Shown: positions 1-7,501, counted from the stretch's first letter. The stretch: 10,711 bases of DNA from Kiritimatiellia bacterium (GCA_017457555.1 JAFTHG010000263.1:1-10711), one strand, 5' to 3'. A program made the numbers and translations. The notes: generated by a model not told the origin, from the sequence alone.

Positions 1-50
1 GAGATTGGGGTTCTCTCCTATCACACTTTTGGAGGAGTTTAGAGGGATAA

Positions 51-154
51 AAATGCTGTTAATTTCTCTTATTACATTTTATGGCGTTTGATACAGGCGC
101 TTATTGACTACTCTCAAATGCTGTCAATTTTCTTTATTATACTTGAGGGTGTTT
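51..154. repeat. Decayed direct repeat, two ~39-bp copies 65 bp apart
   Basis: Copies at 51-89 and 116-154 share AAATGCTGT at their start, then AATTT, then TTATTA, and end in GTTT at the same spacing. By hand I count about 29 of 39 matching positions without gaps. The 65-bp period is close to the 66-bp period of the better preserved pair at 325-426, but the sequences are not clearly the same family. It could be chance similarity in AT-rich DNA. Confidence 0.4.
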
Positions 155-324
155 ATAGTGGCATTCTTTGAACTGTCTGTTGTGAGTAGAGTTGTTTCCG
201 ATTTTACGCAGCTTCAGCCATAGCATAGAATTCAGGAAAAGGTCTTAGAGTTAATGAGATGGAATAATCGCTGCTTTATTGGAGGATTAAAATGATGACT
301 TTTGATTTCACTCTTGTAAATATT

Positions 325-426
325 GTTAGGATAAAGCGAATGCTCTCTCCTCGCACCAACTATGAACAACGGCTCTATTCTCAATGGATGGTTGGGATAA
401 AGCGAATGCTCTTTCCTCGCACCAAC
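325..426. repeat. Two 36-bp direct repeats with a 30-bp spacer (CRISPR-like)
   Basis: The copies lie at 325-360 and 391-426. They differ at only two positions and are separated by 30 bp of unrelated sequence (361-390). The second copy starts GTTGG and ends CCAAC, so its ends are complementary; the first copy starts GTTAG, a degenerate end. Repeat length, spacer length and complementary GTT...AAC ends match what is typical of many type II CRISPR arrays. Only two good copies are visible, however, and no cas gene lies in the window. A weak relative of the first 12 bases may start at 258, one base off the 66-bp grid. The alternative is a duplicated small palindromic intergenic element. The repeat is certain; the CRISPR reading is not. 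Confidence 0.85.
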
Positions 427-748
427 CCTTAATAGCCGCGATGTGGTCACACCTTTGCTCTTTCAATATGGGTTACATTTAGGGATGAATGATAATGCGA
501 TGGATGTAAGAGCCTTCCCTTTTTCAGATCTCTGCTATTCACTCAATGCCTGCTGATTGTGCTGTAAGCGTGTGCCCGATAGGCAAATGTCATCGGGATG
601 ATGGCGTCTTTTTGAAGGGCTTTCATTCAGCAACCACGGATGATTCATATCCATTTTGTGGCATATCTGTTTCGAATCGAAATGACCTGTATCAAACCCA
701 AAAGATCTAAAGGTTTTAGAGGGTTTAGACTACGCTGACAACGATTTT

Positions 749-838
749 CAATTTCGCTGAAATTGCCACCTGTCTTTCACTGAAATTGAAGTGCAATTTC
801 GCTGAAACTGCACCCTGTCTTTCGCTGAAATTGAGGAC
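749..838. repeat. 45-bp tandem duplication made of four TTTCRCTGAAA palindromes
   Basis: Two adjacent 45-bp units (749-793 and 794-838) both start CAATTTCGCTGAAA. Within them the near-palindromic core TTTC(G/A)CTGAAA occurs at 752, 775, 797 and 820, a regular 22-23 bp spacing of about two helical turns. Local hairpins are possible, such as CAATTT/AAATTG at 749-765 and GAAATTG/CAATTTC at 782-800. ACCTGTC (768-774) is also complementary to GACAGGT (836-842). A degenerate fifth core, TTCCGCTGAAAC, sits at 1693-1704. It could be a protein-binding array or a structured repeat; no function is established. Confidence 0.8.
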
Positions 839-897
839 AGGTTCCAATACAGGTTCTCTTGCATGATTTTTTGACAGTTACACCGTTTTCCACGCTG

Positions 898-1031
898 GAA
901 GATTGTAATGCGATGCGATTACCTTTTTTACTCGCCTATTGATCGGCCTCTTTTCATCTGACATGAAAAGAGGCTTCCGTGAAATAGGCGAGTAATGAAG
1001 ACCTGAATCACGCCCATTGATTCCAATCTTC
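898..1031. repeat. 134-bp inverted-repeat element with long central hairpin
   Basis: The central hairpin at 928-995 has a perfect 13-bp outer stem (928-940 with 983-995, arm TTACTCGCCTATT). Inside it is a perfect 12-bp inner stem (946-957 with 963-974, arm GCCTCTTTTCAT) around a 5-base loop, with an asymmetric internal loop of 5 and 8 bases between the stems. Outside it, GAAGATTG (898-905) is complementary to CAATCTTC (1024-1031), with imperfect complementarity continuing inward. No clear target-site duplication flanks it. It could be a MITE-like element, a small structured RNA, or a cruciform site. There is no T-run after the stem, so it is not an ordinary terminator. Confidence 0.75.
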
Positions 1032-1442
1032 TTTTGAAAATGTGAGCCACTTCATTTAATTGATGTGCGGTATTTTTTAAGAAGCTTCATGATAGATTGG
1101 ATATTTTTCTTTTGTGAAATGGCATCATCTGTCTGTTATTTTTGATGGCGATCGTTTTGACTTCTCCTCTTGCCGGATGAACATTCCGTTAGTGTGCGGT
1201 AAATGACGCTTGTATTGAAGATAGATGGACTTTCTTAAAACACCCGCTTATCTGATTCTTTTCACGGATATGAGTGTGTGCTGGTCACCTCGTTTTCTTC
1301 CATTCTTCGTAAACAGGATTGATCTTTTGTCACTAAAAGAAACCATATTCCTTGAATCACGGTTGTTAATAGATAGACGTGCTGCCCATGGACATTCTTT
1401 GTTTTATGAGAAAATTAAAATGTCATTCCCTTTTTCAGGGAT

Positions 1443-1525
1443 GAAATTCATCTGAATTTTCCAAAACACTCAATTTCAATTGAATGCGCTTCAAAATGAC
1501 TGTCACTTAAAATTGCGAAGTGTTT
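1443..1525. repeat. Inverted-repeat cluster with bulged 13-bp stem
   Basis: AAACACT followed by CAATTT (1464-1476) pairs with AAATTG (1510-1515) and AGTGTTT (1519-1525), giving 13 bp interrupted only by a 3-base bulge at 1516-1518. The apical region holds a further hairpin, TTGAA/TTCAA (1480-1484 with 1490-1494) around TGCGC. Immediately upstream, AAATTC at 1444-1449 and GAATTT at 1454-1459 form another small stem. AT-rich DNA makes chance palindromes common, but a 13-bp bulged stem is longer than expected by accident. No function is known. Confidence 0.5.
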
Positions 1526-1565
1526 CACAGAATTTGAAAAACATAAATTATACGACATTGTTAAA

Positions 1566-1756
1566 GTTGAAAAGCGTTCTCCAAACAGAGGTTGTGAGAG
1601 GGGAGGTTGGATGTCTGCTTTTTGGGTTTGCTTTTGTGTGTTTTCTCCCGTGGCAGTTGTGAGAGGTAAAGGTTACGTTGGTCGTCTTTTGATTCCGCTG
1701 AAACGACTTTTTCAAACAGAGGTTGTGGGAGGGGAGGTTGGAATGTCTGCTTTGGG
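1566..1756. repeat. G-rich direct repeat pair, 131 bp apart
   Basis: The well conserved cores at 1582-1624 and 1713-1756 share CAAACAGAGGTTGTG, then GAGGGGAGGTTGG and TGTCTGCTTT. They differ by one substitution and a one-base insertion near the middle, plus two extra T residues in the first copy. A weaker similarity extends upstream to about 1566 and 1697. A partial third occurrence, GTTGTGAGAGG, begins at 1656. The G runs (GG, GGGG, GG, GG) could in principle form a two-layer quadruplex on the + strand, which is speculative. The pair lies within 400 bp of mutS, but nothing links it to mutS expression. Confidence 0.75.
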
Positions 1757-1812
1757 AAATGGTTTTGGAGGGTGTTGGGAATAGGGTTTGGTGCGTCTAA
1801 AGGTGTGTTTTT

Positions 1813-1898
1813 CTTTAAGTTTTATGGGGTTAAAGAGATTGCTGCATGGAATTGCAGTTGTCAAAGGTTTTTTCTTTACTTTTTATGGCAGTAAAAAG
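1813..1898 (+). promoter_or_regulatory. Two matching stem-loops upstream of mutS
   Basis: The first hairpin has stem CTTTAA/TTAAAG (1813-1818 with 1830-1835) and an 11-base loop. The second has stem TTTAC/GTAAA (1875-1879 with 1891-1895), also with an 11-base loop. Both loops carry TTTTATGG at the same position, and both stems are preceded by a T-run. The loop-closing pair is A-T in the first and C-G in the second, a compensatory change that keeps pairing. They start 61 bp apart and end about 50 bp before the mutS start. This could be a duplicated regulatory RNA or protein-binding hairpin, or just a duplicated repeat. They lie upstream of the only clear -10 box, so they may not be in the mutS transcript. 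Confidence 0.45.
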
Positions 1899-1933
1899 CA
1901 TGTGTGTGGTTATTTTCGGGGGTCATTTTAGAT

Positions 1934-1939
1934 TATAAT
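1934..1939 (+). promoter_or_regulatory. Candidate -10 box for mutS (TATAAT)
   Basis: A perfect TATAAT lies 9 bases before the mutS ATG. No good -35 hexamer is visible at 16-18 bp upstream, where the sequence is TATTTTC-like. If used, transcription would begin about 0-4 bases before the start codon, giving a leaderless or nearly leaderless mRNA. AT-rich upstream DNA makes a chance match plausible. Confidence 0.35.
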
Positions 1940-1948
1940 AATAGGACT

Positions 1949-4450
1949 ATGGCAAAGGATCCTGACGGCTTGACACCTATGATGCGGCAATACCGCCGGA
2001 CAAAAGAAGAATTGGACGAAGATACGATTCTTTTTTTCCGTATGGGTGACTTCTATGAAATGTTTTTTGAAGATGCTCATCGTGCGGCGCCTATTTTGGG
2101 AGTGGCGATTACAAAACGTGCGGGTGTGCCGATGTGCGGTGTGCCACATCATGCGCTGGATGGATATTTGGCGAAGGTGATTCGCGCAGGATTGAAGGCG
2201 GCTGTTTGTGAACAAGCTGAGGATCCCAAGCAAGCAAAGGGATTGGTTCGTCGCGAAATTACGCGCATTGTTTCTCCTGGTACTGTCACTGAAGATGCCA
2301 TTTTGGATGCTACGGCAGCGAATTATCTGGCAGCTGTCTACGCAGGAAAGAAGGGGGAGAGCTTTGGTGTGGCGGCGTTGGAACTTTCCACCGGGGTGGT
2401 TTTGGTGGAAGATGCGTCCAATGTGGTGGCACTTGTTGAAACGTTGCGCCGGATTGCTCCAAGTGAAACCTTGCTGTCGGAAGAGCAACTTGAAACGTTG
2501 CGGCCTCTTTTGGCACATGAGGTGACGGGCGCTGTTACCGAAACGGAAGCGTGGCGCTTTTTGCTTGATCAAGCGACGGAAACCCTGACGCGTCAATTTA
2601 AAGTGCATTCGCTTGAAGGCTATTGTGGCACAGGCCCCCTGCCTTTATGGGTTCAGGCGGCGGGTGCGCTGCTACACCATGTCAAACAGGAATTGCGTCG
2701 TGATCTATCCCACGTGCGATCGTTGGAGGTGCGCAGCTCTAATGCCTTTTTGATGTTAGACGAATGCACGTGCCGTAATTTGGATTTATTGCCGGTGCCA
2801 GGGGGTCGTCCAGAATCAGAAACCTTGTTGGGCGTGTTGGATGGCACTTGTACCCCGATGGGCAAACGCTTATTGCGCTCGTGGATTCGCTCACCTTTGC
2901 GTGATGTGGCTGCGATTACAGCGCGCCAAGAGGCGGTTTCGGAGTTTATCCACCATCGCCGTTTGTTGTCGGATATTCGCGCTGCCCTGTGTGAAACGCG
3001 CGATTTTGAGCGTGTCATGACGCGCTTATCCGGCGGTTCCGGGAATGCCAGAGATTTGCGAATGCTGGCGGATTCGCTCTTACAAGTGCCGATGGTGCGC
3101 GAATTATTAGCCACGGCCGAAAGCGATTTATTGGTTTCCTTACGCAGTGCTTTGGTGGATCTGCCGGAATTGACGCATGAATTAACGAAAGCTCTGGTTG
3201 AAGATCCGCCACTTACGGTGCGTGAAGGGAATCTGATTCGCAGTGGTTATCACGCGGATTTGGATAAATTACGGGCTGCAGCCACCGATGGCCACGCATG
3301 GATTGCGCGTTATCAGGCAGAGCAACAGGAGGCAACGGGCATTCGAACCTTGCGTGTGCGCCACAATAATGTCTTTGGTTTCTACATTGAAGTGAGCAAG
3401 GGGCAGCTGAATCTGGTGCCGGAGCACTATGAACGCCGCCAAACGGTGGCCAATGCTGAACGTTTCATTACGCCCGAACTGAAAGAGTATGAATCGTTAA
3501 TTTTCGGTGCACAAGATAAAGCCAATGCTTTGGAGTATGAACTTTTCCAGCAGCTCCGCGCGCAAGCGTGCGCTGTGCTGGGAGAGATTCAGAAGCTGGC
3601 AGGTGCGGTTGCCAAATTAGACGTCTTGCAGGGTTTTGCGGATCGCGCTTTGGCAGCGGACTATCAACGACCGCAGGTGAATGACTCTTTGGAATTAACC
3701 ATCCGTGAAGGGCGTCATCCCATTGTGGAACAGCAGGCCGATGCCGAGCGTTTTGTGCCGAATGATACCGATATGAATGGCACAAATCGGCAGTTTATGT
3801 TGATTACCGGGCCGAATATGGCGGGTAAATCAACCTATATTCGTCAGGTGGCAGTGCTGACAATTATGGCGCACATTGGCAGTTATGTGCCGGCGGAAAC
3901 GATGACCATCGGTGTCGTTGATCGCGTGTTTACCCGCGTTGGTGCCGGAGATGATTTGGCGCGTGGGCGGTCTACCTTCATGGTGGAAATGCAGGAAGCG
4001 GCCAATATTCTCAATAATGCCACGCCACGATCACTGATTGTCTTGGATGAAATAGGCCGCGGCACCTCCACGTTTGACGGCATTTCCATCGCATGGAGCG
4101 TGGTAGAACATCTCCATAACACGCCATCCTGTAAAGCTCGCACCCTTTTTGCGACACATTATCACGAATTGACCGAACTTTCTGCACTCTTGAGCGGCGT
4201 CAAGAATTACACGGTTCAAGTGCGTGAACAGGGCGATTCGGTGGTCTTTTTGCGGCGGATTGTGCCGGGAGCCGCTGATAAAAGTTATGGTATTCACGTG
4301 GCACGACTGGCGGGAATGCCGGCTTCGGTGATTGATCGCGCGCAAACCATCCTTGCAGGTCTGGAAGGACAGAAAGCGATTCAACCTGAATTGCCGCGGC
4401 GGCGCCGTGTCATTTCCGGCGATGACGAATTGCAATTGTCGCTTTTTTAA
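1949..4450 (+). CDS. mutS: DNA mismatch repair protein MutS
   Basis: This 833-residue MutS recognises base mismatches and small loops in newly replicated DNA and recruits MutL using ATP. The mismatch-binding Phe-X-Glu motif is present as GDFYEMF (F35, E37) in the N-terminal domain. The core domain begins near the RNLDLL motif (276-281), and the clamp region includes NNVFGFYIEVSK (473-484). The ATPase domain has Walker A GPNMAGKST (621-629) and Walker B/signature LDEIGRGTST with D700-E701. The protein ends in QLSLF, a match to the consensus beta sliding-clamp binding pentapeptide, so the tail probably docks on the replication clamp. Length is normal for the family. ATG 1949 was chosen over the in-frame GTG at 1904 because MutS homology starts just after it and a TATAAT lies between the two. 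The ribosome binding site is weak (ATAGG). It is followed by a 122-bp gap before the channel gene. Confidence 0.97.
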   Translation: MAKDPDGLTPMMRQYRRTKEELDEDTILFFRMGDFYEMFFEDAHRAAPILGVAITKRAGVPMCGVPHHALDGYLAKVIRAGLKAAVCEQAEDPKQAKGLVRREITRIVSPGTVTEDAILDATAANYLAAVYAGKKGESFGVAALELSTGVVLVEDASNVVALVETLRRIAPSETLLSEEQLETLRPLLAHEVTGAVTETEAWRFLLDQATETLTRQFKVHSLEGYCGTGPLPLWVQAAGALLHHVKQELRRDLSHVRSLEVRSSNAFLMLDECTCRNLDLLPVPGGRPESETLLGVLDGTCTPMGKRLLRSWIRSPLRDVAAITARQEAVSEFIHHRRLLSDIRAALCETRDFERVMTRLSGGSGNARDLRMLADSLLQVPMVRELLATAESDLLVSLRSALVDLPELTHELTKALVEDPPLTVREGNLIRSGYHADLDKLRAAATDGHAWIARYQAEQQEATGIRTLRVRHNNVFGFYIEVSKGQLNLVPEHYERRQTVANAERFITPELKEYESLIFGAQDKANALEYELFQQLRAQACAVLGEIQKLAGAVAKLDVLQGFADRALAADYQRPQVNDSLELTIREGRHPIVEQQADAERFVPNDTDMNGTNRQFMLITGPNMAGKSTYIRQVAVLTIMAHIGSYVPAETMTIGVVDRVFTRVGAGDDLARGRSTFMVEMQEAANILNNATPRSLIVLDEIGRGTSTFDGISIAWSVVEHLHNTPSCKARTLFATHYHELTELSALLSGVKNYTVQVREQGDSVVFLRRIVPGAADKSYGIHVARLAGMPASVIDRAQTILAGLEGQKAIQPELPRRRRVISGDDELQLSLF

Positions 4451-4572
4451 GCGATTGGCGTTGTTTCAATCGCGGAGAGCAGTGTAAAGAAGCGTGATAC
4501 AGGCGTGAACAGATGATGTAAGGACGGTGCTCACAGGAAACGAGCATACCAGCATTCAAAAGGAATCTTCCC
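4451..4572. other. mutS-channel intergenic gap with a small hairpin
   Basis: The 122-bp gap begins with GCGATTG (4451-4457) facing CAATCGC (4467-4473), a 7-bp stem with a 9-base loop directly after the mutS stop codon. No T-run follows, so it is a poor intrinsic terminator; it may be a 3' end stabiliser or chance. No convincing promoter was seen. AGGA at 4561-4564, 8 bases before the next ATG, is the ribosome binding site of the channel gene. Confidence 0.4.
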
Positions 4573-5838
4573 ATGGTGCAGATCGGAAATTTATTTCACT
4601 TCATTCATCAGCATATCCATGCTGTTGAACATCCGGTTGTGCGGTTGACGCTATTGATTGCGGTTCTGCTGATGGTTTCGGGCGCATCCGATATGTTAGC
4701 GCGCCTGAGTTATGTATTTTTCCGTAATCGTGCCAAACGATTGGAGCACTTACATCCCGTAACAGGCATTGTTTTAGCCTCGCCTCTAATTTCCAGATTG
4801 CTTCAAGTGGTGCCGATGATTGTCATCGGCTTCATGATTCCTGATCTATTTTGTGAAAATCGCACGGCAACAGTTTTAACAACACTCAATCGCGCGTGGT
4901 TCAGTTTTATCTGTGCATACACCTTTGCTGCGCTGATGACGGTGTTGTACCAGATTGGAAATTGGCGCCGGGGAGTGCCGGCTTCTCCCCAAAAGGGTAT
5001 CTTTCAAGTGCTGGCACTCTTGGGCTATCTCTTTGCAACCGTAGCGATTGTGGCGACACTTTCCGGACGGGATCCGACCTATATTCTCTCAGGTTTAACG
5101 GCACTGTCAGCCGTGTTGATGTTGATTTTCAAAGATTCGATTCTGGGATTGACCGCAGGCGTGACGCTTGCCGGAAATGGTATGGTGAAAATTGGCGATT
5201 GGATTGTCGTGCCAGGCGCTAATGCCGATGGCGATGTGATTGATATTGCGTTGACAACCGTGCGGGTGCAGAATTTTGATAAGACGATTACCACGATTCC
5301 AGCCTATGATCTCATTTCCAAACCCTTTACGAATTGGCGTGGCATGGTGGAAAGTGGCGGTCGCCGTATTAAACGTGCCATCTGGATTGACCTTGATTCT
5401 GTACGCTTCGCTGATGAAGAACAATTGAAACGTTGGCAGAAAATGGATCTGCTTAAAGATTATTTAGCCACAAAATTGCACGAGATTAAAGCTGCTAATG
5501 CAGCGCGCCCTACTGCACAGGACTCCATTGCCAATACACGTTGTTTGACGAATCTCGGAACTTTTCGCGCGTATTGCCTGGCATATCTCCGCAATCATCC
5601 CGGGATTCATCGCGACCTCACTCAAATGGTACGTCAGCTCCAGCCCGGAGAACGTGGCATTCCACTGGAAATTTATTGCTTTACCAATACAACCAATTGG
5701 GGAAGCTATGAAAATATTCAAAGCGATTTGTTCGACCATCTCTTTGCCATTTTGCCGGAATTTGGCCTAACCGCATTTCAGGTCACATCAGCATCCGCTC
5801 TGCGAAGTGCTGCCACCTCTCTCACTCAGACACGATAA
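4573..5838 (+). CDS. ybdG: MscS-superfamily mechanosensitive channel, YbdG/MscM type
   Basis: This 421-residue inner-membrane protein belongs to the MscS superfamily, whose members open under membrane tension to release solutes during hypo-osmotic shock. Hydrophobic segments lie near residues 21-39, 66-92, 107-127 and 142-162. The pore-lining region follows at about 168-203 (GLTALSAVLMLIFKDSILGL and the small-residue-rich stretch after it). The MscS beta domain follows (VKIGDWIVVPG, then VRVQNFDKTITTIP at 231-244). The C-terminal part has features I recognise from E. coli YbdG, including the MVESGGRRIKR stretch (258-268) and a WGSYENIQSDLFDHL segment near 376-390. Length is very close to YbdG (about 415). 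The ATG has an AGGA 8 bases upstream. The stop is 40 bp before the hexosaminidase start, consistent with co-transcription. The family assignment is strong; the YbdG subfamily call is from memory of motifs. Confidence 0.9.
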   Translation: MVQIGNLFHFIHQHIHAVEHPVVRLTLLIAVLLMVSGASDMLARLSYVFFRNRAKRLEHLHPVTGIVLASPLISRLLQVVPMIVIGFMIPDLFCENRTATVLTTLNRAWFSFICAYTFAALMTVLYQIGNWRRGVPASPQKGIFQVLALLGYLFATVAIVATLSGRDPTYILSGLTALSAVLMLIFKDSILGLTAGVTLAGNGMVKIGDWIVVPGANADGDVIDIALTTVRVQNFDKTITTIPAYDLISKPFTNWRGMVESGGRRIKRAIWIDLDSVRFADEEQLKRWQKMDLLKDYLATKLHEIKAANAARPTAQDSIANTRCLTNLGTFRAYCLAYLRNHPGIHRDLTQMVRQLQPGERGIPLEIYCFTNTTNWGSYENIQSDLFDHLFAILPEFGLTAFQVTSASALRSAATSLTQTR

Positions 5839-5878
5839 CCAAACCTTTATTCGCCTAAACGATTGGATTCAACGCCTT

Positions 5879-7501
5879 ATGTTCATACGCCACTGCTCCC
5901 TTTTTGCCACGCTCGTCCTGACGCTTTCAGTTGCCTCTGTGGCTCCTGCAGCTCCCCAACTTCCGGCACTGGTGCCGCAACCGGCACACCTTGCAATCCC
6001 GGAAGCAGCCTCAGCGTTTACCCTTACGGCCGATACCGCTATTGTAGTGGTGGATTCTGCCTTCACTCGTGAGGCAGAATTTGCCGCAAAGGAATTGCGA
6101 CTCGTCACGGGATTGCCCCTGCCTGTTGTGCAAGAAGGCGAGGGTGGCATCCGCTTTGAACGCAGCACGGAAGCCTTGCCGCGCGAGGGCTATACGCTGA
6201 CAGTTTCTGAAACGGCCGTCACCATTGCCGCATCCGATCCGGCAGGCGCTTTCTATGGTTATCAAACGGTGCGCCAATTGCTGCCTCCGCAAGTGTATGC
6301 CAAGCGTCTTCAGGAAGGCATTGTGTGGGAGATGCCGGCGTGTACGATTGCCGATGCGCCGCGTTTGGCATGGCGTGGCCTGATGGTTGATGATGTGCGC
6401 CACTTTATTGGAGGCGATGGTATCCGTCAAATGATTGACGTGATGGCCGCTCACAAGATGAATACGCTGCACTGGCACTTGACGGATGACCAGGGATGGC
6501 GCATTGAAATTCGCAAATATCCGGAATTAATCACCAAAGGTGCTATCCGTGATAATTCAGCAAAGCCACGCGATCGCTGGCGTCCGGATGGCAAGCCTTA
6601 TGGACCTTACTTTTACACTCAGGCAGAAATCCGCGCCATTGTGGCCTATGCCGCCGAACGTCACATCACGATTGTTCCGGAAATTGAAATGCCCGGCCAT
6701 GCACTTGCCTTACTCTCGGCCTTTCCAGAATTGTCTTGCACGGGCGGTCCTTTCAAACCGCGCTGGTTGTGGGGCGTGGAACCCGATATTCTGTGCGCCG
6801 GAAATGATGCGGTTTTCCCCTTTATGAAGGATATTTTGGATGAAGTGATGTTGCTCTTCCCCTCCAAATTTATCCATTTGGGCGGCGATGAAGCCCCCAA
6901 GGATCGTTGGAATGTCTGCGAGAAGTGCCAAAAACGGATTCAGGAAAAGGGCCTGCGTAATAGTCATCATCTGCAGACGTGGTTCATCCAACAGTTTGCA
7001 GATTACCTTGAAGCGAACGATCGTCACCTGATAGGGTGGGATGAAATCTTAGAAGGCGGGCTGCCATCCGGTGCGGCTGTGATGAGTTGGCGTGGGATGA
7101 AGGGCGGCATTGCCGCGGCGAAGATGGGTCATCCCGTGGTGATGGCGCCCAATGACTTCTGCTATCTCGATTATGGTCAGGGCATTGAAAACGACCCTTA
7201 TGAATACAATATCGCCAATGTGCCCCTGCGTAAAGTCTACACGATGAATCCGACCGATGGCATTCCGGAAATGATGCACCGTTATATCATCGGTGTTCAG
7301 GGCAATCTGTGGAGCGAATACATCTGGGATGCGGCTGACCAACAGTGGAAGGCGTGGCCCCGTGCTGCGGCAATTGCTGAAATTGGCTGGACACCTCAGG
7401 ACAAACGTCAGTGGAAGACCTTCGCAGAGGCTATGGAACGTGATTATCAACGCCTGAAAGTGCTGGGCATTAATGCTGCTCCCGCTGATTTAACGCCCTG
7501 A
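5879..7501 (+). CDS. Secreted beta-N-acetylhexosaminidase, glycoside hydrolase family 20
   Basis: This 540-residue enzyme is expected to remove terminal N-acetylglucosamine or N-acetylgalactosamine from glycans by the substrate-assisted GH20 mechanism. A Sec signal peptide spans residues 1 to about 24 (hydrophobic LFATLVLTLSVASV, then A-P-A before the likely cut), so it acts in the periplasm or outside the cell. A GH20b N-terminal domain covers roughly 30-150. The catalytic barrel begins near R166 (WRGLMVDDVRHF), followed by TLHWHLTDDQGWR and EIEMPGHA. The catalytic pair is D337-E338 in HLGGDEAP, followed by GWDEI, MSWRG and GNLWSEY. All key GH20 residues appear intact. ATG 5879 is preferred over an in-frame GTG at 5807, which overlaps the channel gene by 32 bp and would bury the signal peptide. 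No clear Shine-Dalgarno precedes ATG 5879. The substrate (chitin, mucin or peptidoglycan fragments) cannot be read from sequence. Confidence 0.95.
   Translation: MFIRHCSLFATLVLTLSVASVAPAAPQLPALVPQPAHLAIPEAASAFTLTADTAIVVVDSAFTREAEFAAKELRLVTGLPLPVVQEGEGGIRFERSTEALPREGYTLTVSETAVTIAASDPAGAFYGYQTVRQLLPPQVYAKRLQEGIVWEMPACTIADAPRLAWRGLMVDDVRHFIGGDGIRQMIDVMAAHKMNTLHWHLTDDQGWRIEIRKYPELITKGAIRDNSAKPRDRWRPDGKPYGPYFYTQAEIRAIVAYAAERHITIVPEIEMPGHALALLSAFPELSCTGGPFKPRWLWGVEPDILCAGNDAVFPFMKDILDEVMLLFPSKFIHLGGDEAPKDRWNVCEKCQKRIQEKGLRNSHHLQTWFIQQFADYLEANDRHLIGWDEILEGGLPSGAAVMSWRGMKGGIAAAKMGHPVVMAPNDFCYLDYGQGIENDPYEYNIANVPLRKVYTMNPTDGIPEMMHRYIIGVQGNLWSEYIWDAADQQWKAWPRAAAIAEIGWTPQDKRQWKTFAEAMERDYQRLKVLGINAAPADLTP

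Larger units (their letters stand above)
1..1948. other. Gene-poor, AT-rich, repeat-rich intergenic region
   Basis: About 1.9 kb without a convincing coding gene. Open frames here are short (at most 76 codons), lack good ribosome binding sites, resemble no family I know and often run across repeats. The composition is T- and G-rich on the + strand and clearly more AT-rich than the genes to the right. The stretch contains at least six unrelated small repeat or inverted-repeat families, listed separately. This looks like an accumulation site for short intergenic repeats, or an old degraded locus. No tRNA or rRNA was recognised. Confidence 0.7.

Noticed and set aside
44..57. GGGATAAAAATGCT as a third, degenerate copy of the 36-bp repeat
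   Set aside because: Only about 14 bases match, with a 3-base gap, and it is off the 66-bp grid; likely chance.
232..450. 72-codon open frame on the - strand
   Set aside because: It spans both 36-bp repeats, so its internal REHSLYPN-type peptide repeat is just the DNA repeat translated. No ribosome binding site and no family resemblance.
575..597. CCCGAT/ATCGGG hairpin
   Set aside because: Six-bp stem with an 11-base loop and no T-run, repeat partner or neighbouring gene; not distinguishable from chance.
1225..1455. 76-codon open frame on the + strand
   Set aside because: Weak start context, no recognisable domain, AT-rich composition unlike the real genes and no operon partner; most likely chance.
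1480..1662. 60-codon open frame on the + strand starting with TTG
   Set aside because: Alternative start inside an inverted repeat, runs into the G-rich direct repeat, and shows no recognisable features.
1904..1948. GTG start giving MutS 15 extra residues
   Set aside because: The extra residues are not MutS-like, and the TATAAT would lie inside the coding region; ATG 1949 fits the family start.
1928..4435. Several long antisense open frames across mutS and other genes
   Set aside because: They are frame shadows of strongly supported genes, with no ribosome binding site or family features.
5807..5878. GTG start for the hexosaminidase overlapping the channel gene
   Set aside because: It would put 24 polar residues before an evident signal peptide; ATG 5879 gives a standard secreted protein.
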